A DNA stretch of 64,000 nt. Source: Limnobaculum zhutongyuii. Lineage in GTDB: Bacteria > Pseudomonadota > Gammaproteobacteria > Enterobacterales > Enterobacteriaceae. Made by a program: the position numbers and the translations under genes. The first letter of the stretch is position 1; each line of letters begins with the position of its first letter. Where the stretch lies: positions 2,666,001 to 2,730,000 of the forward strand of contig NZ_CP034752.1 in NCBI RefSeq assembly GCF_004295645.1. The letters are read 5' to 3'. Positions 48,410-60,677 of the stretch are shown piece by piece. The notes beneath the pieces are model-generated. The model was given only the letters and a program-made list of their open reading frames with translations. It was not told the origin of the DNA and did not search any database.

Positions 48410-49606
48410 TTAACTATGGCAGGCCGCCACTCGTGTCGCACTGCGATTATCCAGAAAACCAGACAAATGCGTCATTGCCAGAGCCAGTATCACGATCAGT
48501 CCACCAATCCATGGAGTATCCATTAGCCCCATGTCAGCGACAACATGACCACCAAGCCAGGCACCAATGGCAATACCCACATTAAAAGCGGCGATATTCA
48601 GACCAGATGCTACATCAACCGCCTCCGGAGTGTATTTATTCGCCAGTTGGACAACATACACTTGTAGTCCGGGCACATTACCAAAAGCAAAGGCCCCCAA
48701 ACAAACACGGTTAATAGCGCACCAATCTGGCTGTTTGCTGTAAAGGTAAATACAAACAGTACTAATGCCAACGCCGCGAAAATGATATTCAGTGCCCGAA
48801 CCGGTCCCATGCTGTCTGCCAGTTTACCGCCCCAAATATTACCAATAGTGACCGATACACCATAAACCAACATGATGCCAGCAACCGACCCCGCCTGAAA
48901 ACCAGATACTTGTTGTAAAATAGGGGCTAAAAAAGTGAAGGCAATAAATGTACCGCCATACCCCACTGCAGTAATGCCATAAACCAGTAACAGACGTGGC
49001 TGAGTTAGAACTTTAAGCTGTGCAGATAGTTTTGCCGGAGCGGCCTGTTTCAAATCGGACGGAACCAATAAAGCACTGCCCAGCAAAGCAATAATACCCA
49101 GTACAGAAACGATCAGGAAAGTGGCGCGCCAGCCAAAATGCTGACCAATCCAGGTACCTAAAGGAACCCCTGTAACCAGCGCAACGGTTAATCCGGTAAA
49201 CATCAGCGCAATAGCACTGGCCTCTTTATCTTTGGCAACCAGCCCGGTGGCAATGGTAGAACCAATTGAGAAGAACACCCCATGAGCTAATCCGGTGAGA
49301 ATACGCGCGGCAATCAACGTTTCATAACCGGGTGCATTCCATGCCAGTAAATTACCACCAATAAACAACCCCCATCAGAGCCAGCAAAACTTTTTTGCGC
49401 TTCCAGCGCCCGGTAAGCGCGGTTAATACCGGAGCACCAACGGCAACGCCCAATGCATACAGGCTTACCAGCAGCCCGGCAGAGGGTAATGACACCTGTA
49501 AATCACTGGCAATCGTCGGGATCAACCCAACAATGACAAACTCGGTAGTACCAATAGCAAATGCACTCAGGGTCAACGCCCATAAGGCAAGCGGCATTTT
49601 TGACAT
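48410..49606 (-). pseudogene. DHA1-type MFS exporter, broken by two frameshifts
   Basis: Three frames together encode a 12-segment major facilitator of about 398 codons. It has MSKMPLALWALTLSAFAIGTTEF at the start, AARILTGLAHGVFFSIGSTIA, and SGLNIAAFNVGIAIGAWLGG near the end. It resembles AraJ/YdhP/SotB-type exporters for sugars or drugs. The first break is at a G5 run (plus 49369-49373), where one G fewer gives LMGLFIGGN. The second is at a G5 run (48694-48698), where one G more gives VFVWGAFAFGNVPGLQ. The two changes cancel in length. The start at 49606 follows GAGGAA and faces the LysR gene. It is either non-functional or wrongly assembled at these sites. Confidence 0.8.
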
Positions 49607-49699
49607 GGAAAAAGTTCCTCGGATTGACTTGACTGACGTCATTGTGCTGATAGATTCTTTTTCAATAAACACCACTAATAGCAAAAGATTTTATCAATT

Positions 49700-50587
49700 A
49701 TGACAATAATCACTCATTCTGAAGATTTGACTATTCTGATTGCTGTTGCTGATGCCGGTGGCTTTTCCGCCGCAGCGGAACAGCTGGATATTCAGGTTGC
49801 TAAGGTCTCCCGTGCCGTTGCCCGCGTGGAAAAACAGTTAAATACCACCCTGTTTTCCCGCACCACCCGGCGGGTAGAACTAACGGAGGAAGGAAAGCTG
49901 TTTATTGAAAAAGTCAGAGTGGGATTAGAGAAGCTGTCCGAAGCCGAAGAATGGCTGAAAATACGTCATGAAAAACCGTCAGGGCGTTTGCGTATTGACT
50001 CCGCCAGCCCATTTATTTTGCACCAGATAACGCCTCACATTAAGGCGTTTTCTCAACGTTACCCGCTGATTGATATTGAGCTGAGCGCCAGCGATGGCAT
50101 CATTAATCTGTTGGAAAAGCGGACCGATTTGGCCATCCGTATTGGCAAGCTGGAAGATTCCACTCTGCATGCCCGCGTTTTAGGTCACTCAAAACTCTGG
50201 CTGGTAGCCAGCCCTGACTATTTACAGCTATCCGGCACCCCGGAAACGCCCCAGCAGTTACTGTCCCATCGACTGTTGGGATTTATTCCGCCTTCCGGCT
50301 TAAACCATTGGTCAGTGGGTAGCGGAATGACTATCACACCGGATATTGCCGCCAGTAACGGTGAGGTATTACGCCAGCTCTGTCTGGAAGGTAACGGCAT
50401 CGCCTGTTTGTCTAATTTTATGGTTCAACGGGATATTGAGAACGGAAATCTGACTGTGATTTTGGCAGAACAAATGCAAAGCCCGCACCCACGGGAAGTG
50501 GTACAGGCAGTTTATTATCGCAATACCGCCCTTTCCAGCCGCATAAAGCTATTTATCGACTTTATTGAACAGAAAATCACCCTTTAG
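49700..50587 (+). CDS. LysR family transcriptional regulator
   Basis: A 295-residue LysR protein. The winged helix-turn-helix covers about residues 8-66, with AVADAGGFSAAAEQLDIQVAKVSRAVARVEKQL and FSRTTRRVELTEEG. The rest is a periplasmic-binding-protein-like effector domain (about 92-290). It is divergent from the MFS exporter across 93 bp and so probably controls that gene; the ligand is unknown. It ends in a four-base tail-to-tail overlap with the gene at 50584-51150. Sequence type is close to the group that regulates efflux and redox genes. Confidence 0.92.
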   Translation: MTIITHSEDLTILIAVADAGGFSAAAEQLDIQVAKVSRAVARVEKQLNTTLFSRTTRRVELTEEGKLFIEKVRVGLEKLSEAEEWLKIRHEKPSGRLRIDSASPFILHQITPHIKAFSQRYPLIDIELSASDGIINLLEKRTDLAIRIGKLEDSTLHARVLGHSKLWLVASPDYLQLSGTPETPQQLLSHRLLGFIPPSGLNHWSVGSGMTITPDIAASNGEVLRQLCLEGNGIACLSNFMVQRDIENGNLTVILAEQMQSPHPREVVQAVYYRNTALSSRIKLFIDFIEQKITL

Positions 50588-51150
50588 TCTTGCGTCACAA
50601 TAGTAATCGCGGGAAATGCCAGATGATGCATAAACTCTCTCAGTATTAGCAAACGCGCGGCAAAGCTGTTTTCTCCGGGAATACCTTCTGATGCCGCAGG
50701 TCTGCCCAGCATCACCGCAGCCAAACGGTCGAAAGTGCGTTCCATAGTATCCAGAGACATCGTCAGTTCGGGTTGTTCCGTCAGACCGGCAATCAAGGCA
50801 ATATCCCGAATGGATAAATCGCTGGTACCAAGACGAGCCCCTGCCGGAATAGAAGTGCGAATACGGATCACTTCATCTTCGACTGCCATAATGGCATTTT
50901 CCATTTCATCCGGTGTTGGAGGCTGATGATGAAAATAGTCTGCCGCCGTTTTATCACTACCGATATTTAATACCTGAACCTGCGCTGGCCTACCTGTATC
51001 GCCGGAAATAACCAGCGTCTTTTGACTACCAATATGCAGCAAGGTTAATGGAGCATCGTTTTGCAAACATGCCTGTAATACTGCATATTGTTGCTGTATT
51101 TCTGCTTCGGATAATTGATGTTTTTCCGTTGGTAAGTTGCGCATTGCCAC
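50584..51150 (-). CDS. Hypothetical protein, 188 residues
   Basis: I do not recognise this protein. It is soluble, without signal peptide or membrane segment. A first half carries beta-rich LTLLHIGSQKTLVISGDTG and VQVLNIGSDKTAADYF, and a helical second half begins TPDEMENAIMAVEDEVIRIR and contains MERTFDRLAAVMLGRPA. The frame has normal codon use for the window, and its 3' end overlaps the LysR gene by four bases in convergent orientation. It follows the second lamB on the same strand but is separated from it by a strong terminator, so it has its own promoter. Confidence 0.7.
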   Translation of the reverse strand: MAMRNLPTEKHQLSEAEIQQQYAVLQACLQNDAPLTLLHIGSQKTLVISGDTGRPAQVQVLNIGSDKTAADYFHHQPPTPDEMENAIMAVEDEVIRIRTSIPAGARLGTSDLSIRDIALIAGLTEQPELTMSLDTMERTFDRLAAVMLGRPAASEGIPGENSFAARLLILREFMHHLAFPAITIVTQD

Positions 51151-51234
51151 CTCTATTACTGGTCGTCAGTTAGAGGTTGATGATACAACAAAACCAGCGC
51201 GTTAATCTGCCAGGCTATAACAAACCATTTGAGA

Positions 51235-51263
51235 TAAAAAAAGTGCGCCCATGTCCGGCGCAC
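51235..51263 (-). terminator. Terminator of the second lamB
   Basis: On the minus strand GTGCGCC pairs with GGCGCAC (plus 51243-51249 and 51257-51263) and is followed by T7. It lies 160 bp after the lamB-like stop. Confidence 0.9.
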
Positions 51264-51400
51264 AACCCCAATCAGGGAAATAGTCGAAAAAGGCGCAGAC
51301 CCTTTCGCTTAATACTACCAATGAGCTCTATTTCATCCTATCAAAACCTGAGGGTTCGATATCCTATGAATACTGGATTTATAGCCTGTAACACCAGCTA

Positions 51401-53543
<2,143 letters not shown>

Positions 53544-54278
53544 ATGTTCACTCACACTTCAATAGCAAATCTTAATGGTCTGGAACTCATGGTTTATAAC
53601 TATGCCATTAAGAATAAAGATAAAGTGATGTACATGACTATCCGTGAGCTGGCAGATGCAGCGGAAGTCTCCACAACGACGGTACTACGCTTTTGCAAAA
53701 AGATGGGCTGCGATGGCTATTCAGAATTTCGTATTCGCTTTAAGCTCTATCTGGAACAGGAAGTCCACCAGCCGGTTAATTTTGGCGTCAGTGAAATCCT
53801 TAGCTTCTTTAAAAGCATCAACAATGAAGAGTTTGATGAGCTTATTAATCAAGCAGTTATTCAAATAATTAATGCTGAACGCATTGTGTTTGTAGGCGCA
53901 GGAACCTCTGGCTCATTAGGCAAATATGGTGCCCGCTTCTTTTCTAACGTGGGTAAATTTAGTAACTATATTGACGACCCTTATTATCCGATTAGCAGCG
54001 ATATGTTTAAAAATGCTATTGCCATCATTCTTTCCGTTTCGGGAGAAACGCCGGAAATACTGCGTCTGGCCAGTCAATTCAGTTTGCACCATTGCAAAAT
54101 AATTAGTATTACCAATAGTGAAACTTCTTCTTTAGCCCGCATGGCTGACTTTAATCTTTCTTATCATATGCCCCAGACATTAATATCCGGCGAATATAAT
54201 ATCACTACTCAGGTTCCGGTTATTTATATGCTGGAAGCCATTGGAAATCATTTAGCTAAAACTTATCTTAAAAAATAA
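53544..54278 (+). CDS. RpiR/MurR family transcriptional regulator
   Basis: A 244-residue regulator with an N-terminal helix-turn-helix (about 30-75; REL-ADAAEVSTTTVLRFCKKMG) and a C-terminal SIS domain (about 105-240; VFVGAGTSGSLGKYGARFF and ILSVSGETPEILRLA) that binds phosphosugars. It lies 172 bp upstream of a beta-glucoside PTS gene on the same strand and is the likely local regulator. Sensing of the phosphorylated sugar is expected from the family. No BglG-type antiterminator is present. Confidence 0.92.
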   Translation: MFTHTSIANLNGLELMVYNYAIKNKDKVMYMTIRELADAAEVSTTTVLRFCKKMGCDGYSEFRIRFKLYLEQEVHQPVNFGVSEILSFFKSINNEEFDELINQAVIQIINAERIVFVGAGTSGSLGKYGARFFSNVGKFSNYIDDPYYPISSDMFKNAIAIILSVSGETPEILRLASQFSLHHCKIISITNSETSSLARMADFNLSYHMPQTLISGEYNITTQVPVIYMLEAIGNHLAKTYLKK

Positions 54279-54450
54279 AACAGTCTGTTTTATTCTTGTG
54301 ACAAATTACTTTTTTAGCGAATTGTTATATCGTAACATTCTATTTCTTTTTGCTAGGCTTCAGGAAACAGAATAATAATTCCTCATATAATCTGACGAAA
54401 CACGAGAGTGTATCAATGGTTATTCGTACCTGACGGCAGGAGAATATATA

Positions 54451-56430
54451 ATGGCAATTGATTATGCCCAATCGGCAAAGGAAATTGTGAAACTTATTGG
54501 CGGCGATGATAACGTGATTAACCTCACACATTGCGCAACTCGTTTACGCTTTATTTTAAAGGATTTCTCTAAGGTAAATAAAACAACGTTAAGTCGGGTA
54601 AAAGGCGTCATTACCGTTCTTGAATCCAGCGGCCAGTTACAGGTGGTTATTGGTAACCACGTTGGTGATGCTTATCAGGAAGTCATGAAGCTGATTCACA
54701 TTGATGAAAAAGCCAGTGCCAGTGCGGGACCAAAAGTCGGTATTGTCAGCCGACTGATGGATATTATCTCCAGTATCTTTGTACCCTTTATCTATCCATT
54801 AGCTGCCTGTGGGATATTACAGGGCATCATCTCTTTCCTGAGCGCGATTGAAGTGATGGATCCGGCCAGTGGTACTTACCGCATTCTAAACTTCGTCTCC
54901 TGGACTGGCTTTACCTTCTTGCCGGTGATGGTGGCTTTTACCGCAGCAAAAAAATTCAACGTCAATCCTTTTACCGCCGTGATTTCTGCCTGTGCGCTGG
55001 TATGTCCGGATTATATGAATATGCTGACGGCCAATAAGATTGCTACGCTTAATTCCGCCGATCCAGCCATCCATAAACTGATGCAGGAAGCGTTAAGTAA
55101 TCCGGAAATGGCAACGGTTCTGACACAGTTAGCCGGTATTCCGGTTACCGCACCCAATCTGGACTTCTTTGGTATTCCGGTGCAGTACCTGAGCTATACC
55201 GCCGCCGTTATTCCCATTATTTTGATGGTATGGGCAATGTCATACGTTCAACGCTTCTTTGAACGCTTGCTGCCGCTGGTTATCCGCAACCTGTTCACGC
55301 CAATGTTCTGTATTGCCATTATGGTTCCGCTAACCCTGTTGGTGTTTGGCCCAATCGGTAACGCTATCGGCGGCGGTATTGGTAACGTGTATAACTACCT
55401 TTATCACCTCAACCCTTCTATTGCCGGCTTTGTTGTTGGTGCCATGTGGATGCCACTGGTTACTCTCGGCGTTCACTGGGGGATTACACCGGTTACCGTC
55501 GGTAACTACGCAACGCTGGGCTATGACACCTTTACCGGCCTGCAAGCGTCACCGGTATTTGCTATGGCGGGCGCGGTACTTGGGGTCTATCTGAAATCCA
55601 AAAACAGTGAAATGAAACGGGTCGCCCTTTCTGCTGGGGTCACTGGTCTGTTTGGTATTACTGAACCGGCTATCTACGGTGTTGCCTTACGGCTGAAGCG
55701 CCCTATGTTATGCGGCTGTCTGGCCGGAGCTATCGGTGGTGCTATTGCTGGCTGGTTTAATGCCGTCTCCTGGAGCTACTGTTTACCTGGTATTGCGGTT
55801 CTGCCGGTGTTCTTTAAAACCGGTCATATGCCGCAGTTCCTTGGCTTCTTACTCTCCATTACCGTCGCCTTTGTGCTTGGCACAGTATTTACCTGGCTGG
55901 CAGGATTTAAAGAAGATGATGAAGTTCAGGATCGGCCAGAAGACAAGGACGACGAGTCACAATTGCTGGCTGCAGGTGAAAGCGCGCCAATCACCAGTCC
56001 ACTAAAAGGAGTCGCCATTGAACTTGCTGAAGTTAAAGATGAAGCCTTCTCCAGTGGTTTACTGGGTCAGGGGGTCGCGATTGTTCCACAAGAAGGCAAA
56101 GTTTATGCGCCGTTCAGCGGGCGAGTAGAAACCGTTCTCCCCTCTCAGCACGCGATTGGTCTACGCTCAGAGTCAGGTATTGATCTATTGATTCACGTGG
56201 GATTCGATACGGTAAAACTGGCAGGAAAAGGCTTTAATGCCTTGGTAACTGAGGGAGATGAAGTGAAGCAAGGCCAGTTGTTGATTGAATTTGATATGGC
56301 CTATCTGGCCTCTCAGGATATCGATGCGACGACAGTGATTGTGGTCACCAACTCGGAAGAGTTCTCGCTGATTAACTCACAGCACCATGATGTCAATAGC
56401 GGTGATGAGCTGATTACGGTTACCAGATAG
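54451..56430 (+). CDS. Beta-glucoside-specific PTS enzyme IIBCA
   Basis: A 659-residue PTS permease with fused domains in the order B-C-A. EIIB is at about 1-85 (LTHCATRLRF, phosphorylated Cys28). EIIC is at about 105-480 with around ten membrane segments and GITEPAIYGVALRLKRP, the substrate-side signature. EIIA-Glc-like is at about 520-650 (LLIHVGFDTV, His582). It imports and phosphorylates beta-glucosides such as salicin, arbutin or cellobiose, as BglF and AscF do. The start follows GGCAGGAG. The GH1 gene begins 15 bp after its stop, so the two form an operon. Confidence 0.95.
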   Translation: MAIDYAQSAKEIVKLIGGDDNVINLTHCATRLRFILKDFSKVNKTTLSRVKGVITVLESSGQLQVVIGNHVGDAYQEVMKLIHIDEKASASAGPKVGIVSRLMDIISSIFVPFIYPLAACGILQGIISFLSAIEVMDPASGTYRILNFVSWTGFTFLPVMVAFTAAKKFNVNPFTAVISACALVCPDYMNMLTANKIATLNSADPAIHKLMQEALSNPEMATVLTQLAGIPVTAPNLDFFGIPVQYLSYTAAVIPIILMVWAMSYVQRFFERLLPLVIRNLFTPMFCIAIMVPLTLLVFGPIGNAIGGGIGNVYNYLYHLNPSIAGFVVGAMWMPLVTLGVHWGITPVTVGNYATLGYDTFTGLQASPVFAMAGAVLGVYLKSKNSEMKRVALSAGVTGLFGITEPAIYGVALRLKRPMLCGCLAGAIGGAIAGWFNAVSWSYCLPGIAVLPVFFKTGHMPQFLGFLLSITVAFVLGTVFTWLAGFKEDDEVQDRPEDKDDESQLLAAGESAPITSPLKGVAIELAEVKDEAFSSGLLGQGVAIVPQEGKVYAPFSGRVETVLPSQHAIGLRSESGIDLLIHVGFDTVKLAGKGFNALVTEGDEVKQGQLLIEFDMAYLASQDIDATTVIVVTNSEEFSLINSQHHDVNSGDELITVTR

Positions 56431-56433
56431 TAA

Positions 56434-57891
<1,458 letters not shown>

Positions 57892-57905
57892 TTCATTGCC
57901 AAAAT

Positions 57906-57949
57906 ATATCGCTGGTTGGTGAACGATATTCTTCACTAACCAGCGATAT
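57906..57949. terminator. Hairpin between the convergent GH1 and SDR genes
   Basis: ATATCGCTGGTT (57906-57917) pairs with AACCAGCGATAT (57938-57949). A perfect 12-bp stem in a convergent gap; the T tail is poor on both strands. Confidence 0.6.
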
Positions 57950-58000
57950 TGCCTCATTTAGCCTCTGTTTCCTGTAGAGAGTTAGCCGTACCACAGGAAA

Positions 58001-58744
58001 TTACTGTGCGGTATAGCCGCCGTCAACCAGTACCGAAGCGCCGTTAACGAAGGTGGCTTTATCTCCGGCCAAAAACATCACTACGTTTGCCACTTCCTCA
58101 GGCCGACCAAGGCGTCCTTGCGGATGCAGTTTCACCAGTGCATCTTTTTGCTCAGAGGTTAATGCACTCAACAAAGGCGTATCAATATAACCAGGACAAA
58201 CCGCATTAACGCGAATACCTTTACCGGCATAATCCGCCGCCAGTGTTTCGGTTAGCAGTTTGACACCACCTTTAGCAGCGGCGTAGGCAGTAACATGTTT
58301 TTTACCGACAAAACTATGAATGGAACCACAGTTAACAATGACCCCTTGCTGTTTCTCTGCCAGCCAGTGGCGAATGGCTACTTTATTGCTGAGAAACACC
58401 CCGGTTAAATTGATATCGATGGTTTTCTGCCAGTCATCAAGGCTGAGCATATCAATGGCGTTATCTCTGGCTATACCGGCGTTAGCAAACAAAATATCCA
58501 GACGTTTAAAATGATTTAAGGTTTGGTTAATCAGATTCTCCTGATCTTTCTCGCTGGTCACATCTGTTTTAACAAACAGAATATCCAAACCTTCAGCCTT
58601 TAATGATTCCGCCACTTTTTGACCGCTATCGCTGATATCCGCGATCACAACGGAAGCACCTCGTTTAGCGAACGCCTTAACGGTTTCAAGACCAATTCCG
58701 CTGCTACCACCCGTGACGATGGCGACTTTCCCCTGAAAACTCAT
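58001..58744 (-). CDS. Short-chain dehydrogenase/reductase (SDR)
   Basis: A 247-residue classical SDR. The NAD(P)-binding motif TGGSSGIG is at 11-18, an Asp after the second strand (VVIADIS) suggests NAD preference, NAG is at 88-90, and the catalytic Ser141, Tyr154 and Lys158 (YAAAK) are all present. The ending LAGDKATFVNGASVLVDGGYTAQ is typical. The substrate is unknown; homologues act on 3-oxoacyl-ACP, sugars or acetoin-like compounds. It is convergent with the beta-glucoside operon and not obviously part of it. Confidence 0.9.
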   Translation of the reverse strand: MSFQGKVAIVTGGSSGIGLETVKAFAKRGASVVIADISDSGQKVAESLKAEGLDILFVKTDVTSEKDQENLINQTLNHFKRLDILFANAGIARDNAIDMLSLDDWQKTIDINLTGVFLSNKVAIRHWLAEKQQGVIVNCGSIHSFVGKKHVTAYAAAKGGVKLLTETLAADYAGKGIRVNAVCPGYIDTPLLSALTSEQKDALVKLHPQGRLGRPEEVANVVMFLAGDKATFVNGASVLVDGGYTAQ

Positions 58745-58944
58745 ACTGACCTCCCCTGTAACTGTTTTATTAACGTTATGTTGTCTTGATCATTGATACG
58801 CTTTTGGTGGGGATGATGTTTCACATAAAGAGGGATTTGATTACAATTTATTCACAAAATTGAAACATGACTATAGAGAAGTACATACAGATATCTCTGA
58901 TAATTGAGACGGCTGACAAATCTAATCAATCTGCATCGGTGAAC

Positions 58945-59085
58945 ATTCCGGCCGTAAATACAATGAGTGTTTATTGCTATCGTGGCCGGCCGGAAGACCA
59001 TCTATACTTGAGTATGGAGTGCGTCGGGCCTAAGCTGCCTACGGGCACTTCGTTGGCTTACGCCAAGTCGACCCCCACAGCACCT
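58945..59085 (+). repeat. Dispersed hairpin element, copy C
   Basis: Begins with TTCCGGCCG (58946-58954) pairing with CGGCCGGAA (58987-58995), then GACCATCTATACTT, and later the small hairpin TTGGC-TTAC-GCCAA (59053-59066) followed by GTCGACCCCCA. It shares its order of parts with the tandem units at 33279-33592 and with copy D. Confidence 0.75.
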
Positions 59086-59209
59086 TCTCCCTCCGATTGA
59101 CTATCTTTGAGTGTTAATACCTAACCCTGATTCTGCTAACAAACATCAGAAATATTTTAGATTGGTGATAAAGGATTTTTATACCCTAAATAGTCTCTTG
59201 TTGAGAGGG

Positions 59210-59340
59210 ACGGGTGTTGGGGGTAACTTGGCGTTAGCCAACAATAAACAGGTGAAAATCTGTTTGAACAGAGTGAGCACTCTGCAACTAAGTATTGACG
59301 GTTTTCCGACCGTTTATGGTGCTGGTATTACGGTCGGAAT
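59210..59340 (-). repeat. Dispersed hairpin element, copy D (inverted relative to copy C)
   Basis: Read on the minus strand: TTCCGACCGT (59339-59330), a loop of 16, ACGGTCGGAA (59313-59304), then ACCGTCAATACTT, and about 60 bases on TTGGC-TAAC-GCCAA (59241-59228) followed by GTTACCCCCA. Both bases of a stem pair differ from copy C while pairing is kept. Confidence 0.75.
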
Positions 59341-59409
59341 ATCCACTAATGCTAATTAGCTAGCCGTAGGAAAGCACTAATGCGCTCCCCTACCGCCAAC
59401 AATACTCAA

Positions 59410-60297
59410 TTATCTGGCGCGTTTAACCGCTTCACCTAGCTGCCATACCGCCATAGCATAGTGCGTACTGTGGTTATAGCGGGTGATGGTGTAGAAATTG
59501 GGTAGCCCGTACCAGTATTCATAGTTGCTGCCCATATCAAAGCGTAGCAAGCTGGCTTCCTGATAGCCGCCAAGGGAACTTTGTGGTCTTAGCCCGGCGG
59601 CGGCCAACGTAGAAAGTGGGTAGACGGTGTTAAAGCCGTGTTTCAGTGAAGGCGCTTCGCCTACGCCTGGTACGGCGATCGGTGCATTTCTCTTCCAGCC
59701 GTGCGCCTGGAAGTAATGCGCTACGCTGCCAATAGCATCTTCCGGATCCCACAGATTGACATGACCGTTGCCATTAAAATCGACCGCATAGTCTTTAAAT
59801 GAAGATGGCATAAATTGACCATATCCCATGGCACCAGCATAAGAACCGCGTAAAGAGAGCGGATCGTTGCCTTCTTTACGTGCCATTAGCAGGAAGGTTT
59901 CCAGCTCACCGGTGAAATATTCAGAGCGACGTGGGTAGTCGAAAGAAAGCGTGGCCAATGCATCAATGATGCGGGTTTTACCCATCACGCGGCCCCAGCG
60001 GGTCTCTACTCCGATAATACCAACGATAATTTCTGGTGGAACACCATATTGTTGCCAGGCACGTTGCAGGGCACCTTCATACTGGTTCCAGAACACAACG
60101 CCATTTTGTACGTTGTCCGGCGTGATGAACTTACTGCGATAGCGAATCCATGAACCATTTGGTCCTGATGGCTTACCGGTGCTCACTGTCGTAGACGGTG
60201 CCTGCTTGTCCATCAGCTTAATGACATAATCCAGCCGCTTGGTCTGGCCTAATACGCTTTGTAACTGCTGACGGTCAAAACCGTGTACCTGTACCAT
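59410..60297 (-). CDS. mltB: Membrane-bound lytic murein transglycosylase B, open part
   Basis: The intact 295-codon part of MltB, an SLT-family lytic transglycosylase that cleaves the MurNAc-GlcNAc bond. Visible landmarks: NGVVFWNQYEGALQRAWQQYGVPPEIIVGIIGVETRWGRVMG, where the Glu of VETRWG is catalytic, AGAMGYGQFMPSSFKDYAVDF, and ITRYNHSTHYAMAVWQL. The ATG at 60297 is an internal methionine (FIDKMVQVHGF), not the natural start; E. coli MltB has about 361 residues. The missing front is described in the next entry. In E. coli mltB lies beside pncC. Confidence 0.92.
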   Translation of the reverse strand: MVQVHGFDRQQLQSVLGQTKRLDYVIKLMDKQAPSTTVSTGKPSGPNGSWIRYRSKFITPDNVQNGVVFWNQYEGALQRAWQQYGVPPEIIVGIIGVETRWGRVMGKTRIIDALATLSFDYPRRSEYFTGELETFLLMARKEGNDPLSLRGSYAGAMGYGQFMPSSFKDYAVDFNGNGHVNLWDPEDAIGSVAHYFQAHGWKRNAPIAVPGVGEAPSLKHGFNTVYPLSTLAAAGLRPQSSLGGYQEASLLRFDMGSNYEYWYGLPNFYTITRYNHSTHYAMAVWQLGEAVKRAR

Positions 60298-60535
60298 CTT
60301 GTCAATAAAGCGGGATGTCGCCGGATTATAGGCAAAATCACCATCAGACAGATGGTTAGCGTGTTCAGCTTCAAGCTGAAAACCGCCTCTTACGGTATAT
60401 ACACTTGGAAGCTGTGTTGTTCCGGGTGCAGGCGCAATAACAGGAGAAGTAGACTTAGGCTTAAAGAGCAGCCAAATAACGCATCAAATATCCATATGAC
60501 TAAACAGAAAAAGAATGGCGACTATGGTAAGGCAT
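60298..60535 (-). pseudogene. mltB: 5' part of mltB with two apparent single-base deletions
   Basis: Upstream of 60297 the same frame continues as FKPKSTSPVIAPAPG...GGFQLEAEHANHLSDGDFAYN, clearly MltB, but no start lies in it before a stop. Adding one T to the TTT run (plus 60463-60465) joins it to ALFGCS, a good lipobox. Adding one T to the T5 run (60508-60512) joins that to an ATG at 60535, giving MPYHSRHSFFCLVIWIFDALFGC, a lipoprotein signal. The rebuilt gene has 375 codons, close to the family length. As it stands the lipoprotein could not be made. Confidence 0.6.
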
Positions 60536-60677
60536 TATCTGTCGTGAACAAACAGGAATATGCCTGCCCTGCTGTACCGCCCTGAATCAACGGGTGATAA
60601 AACAGTCAGGAATCGCTGGGTTTATTAACACTAACGGATATAATCGCAAAAGAGTTTTAAATTTTATGGGGTAAGAG

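Larger units (their letters stand above)
58745..59409. other. Intergenic region with two inverted copies of a dispersed hairpin element
   Basis: About 665 bases without a credible gene. It holds one element on the plus strand (58945-59085) and a related one on the minus strand (59210-59340), described separately. The frames through them (58867-59100, 59111-59359) translate repeat DNA. Confidence 0.7.

Noticed and set aside
58867..59359. Two plus-strand ORFs between the SDR gene and mltB
   Set aside because: They run through the dispersed hairpin elements C and D and encode no recognisable protein.
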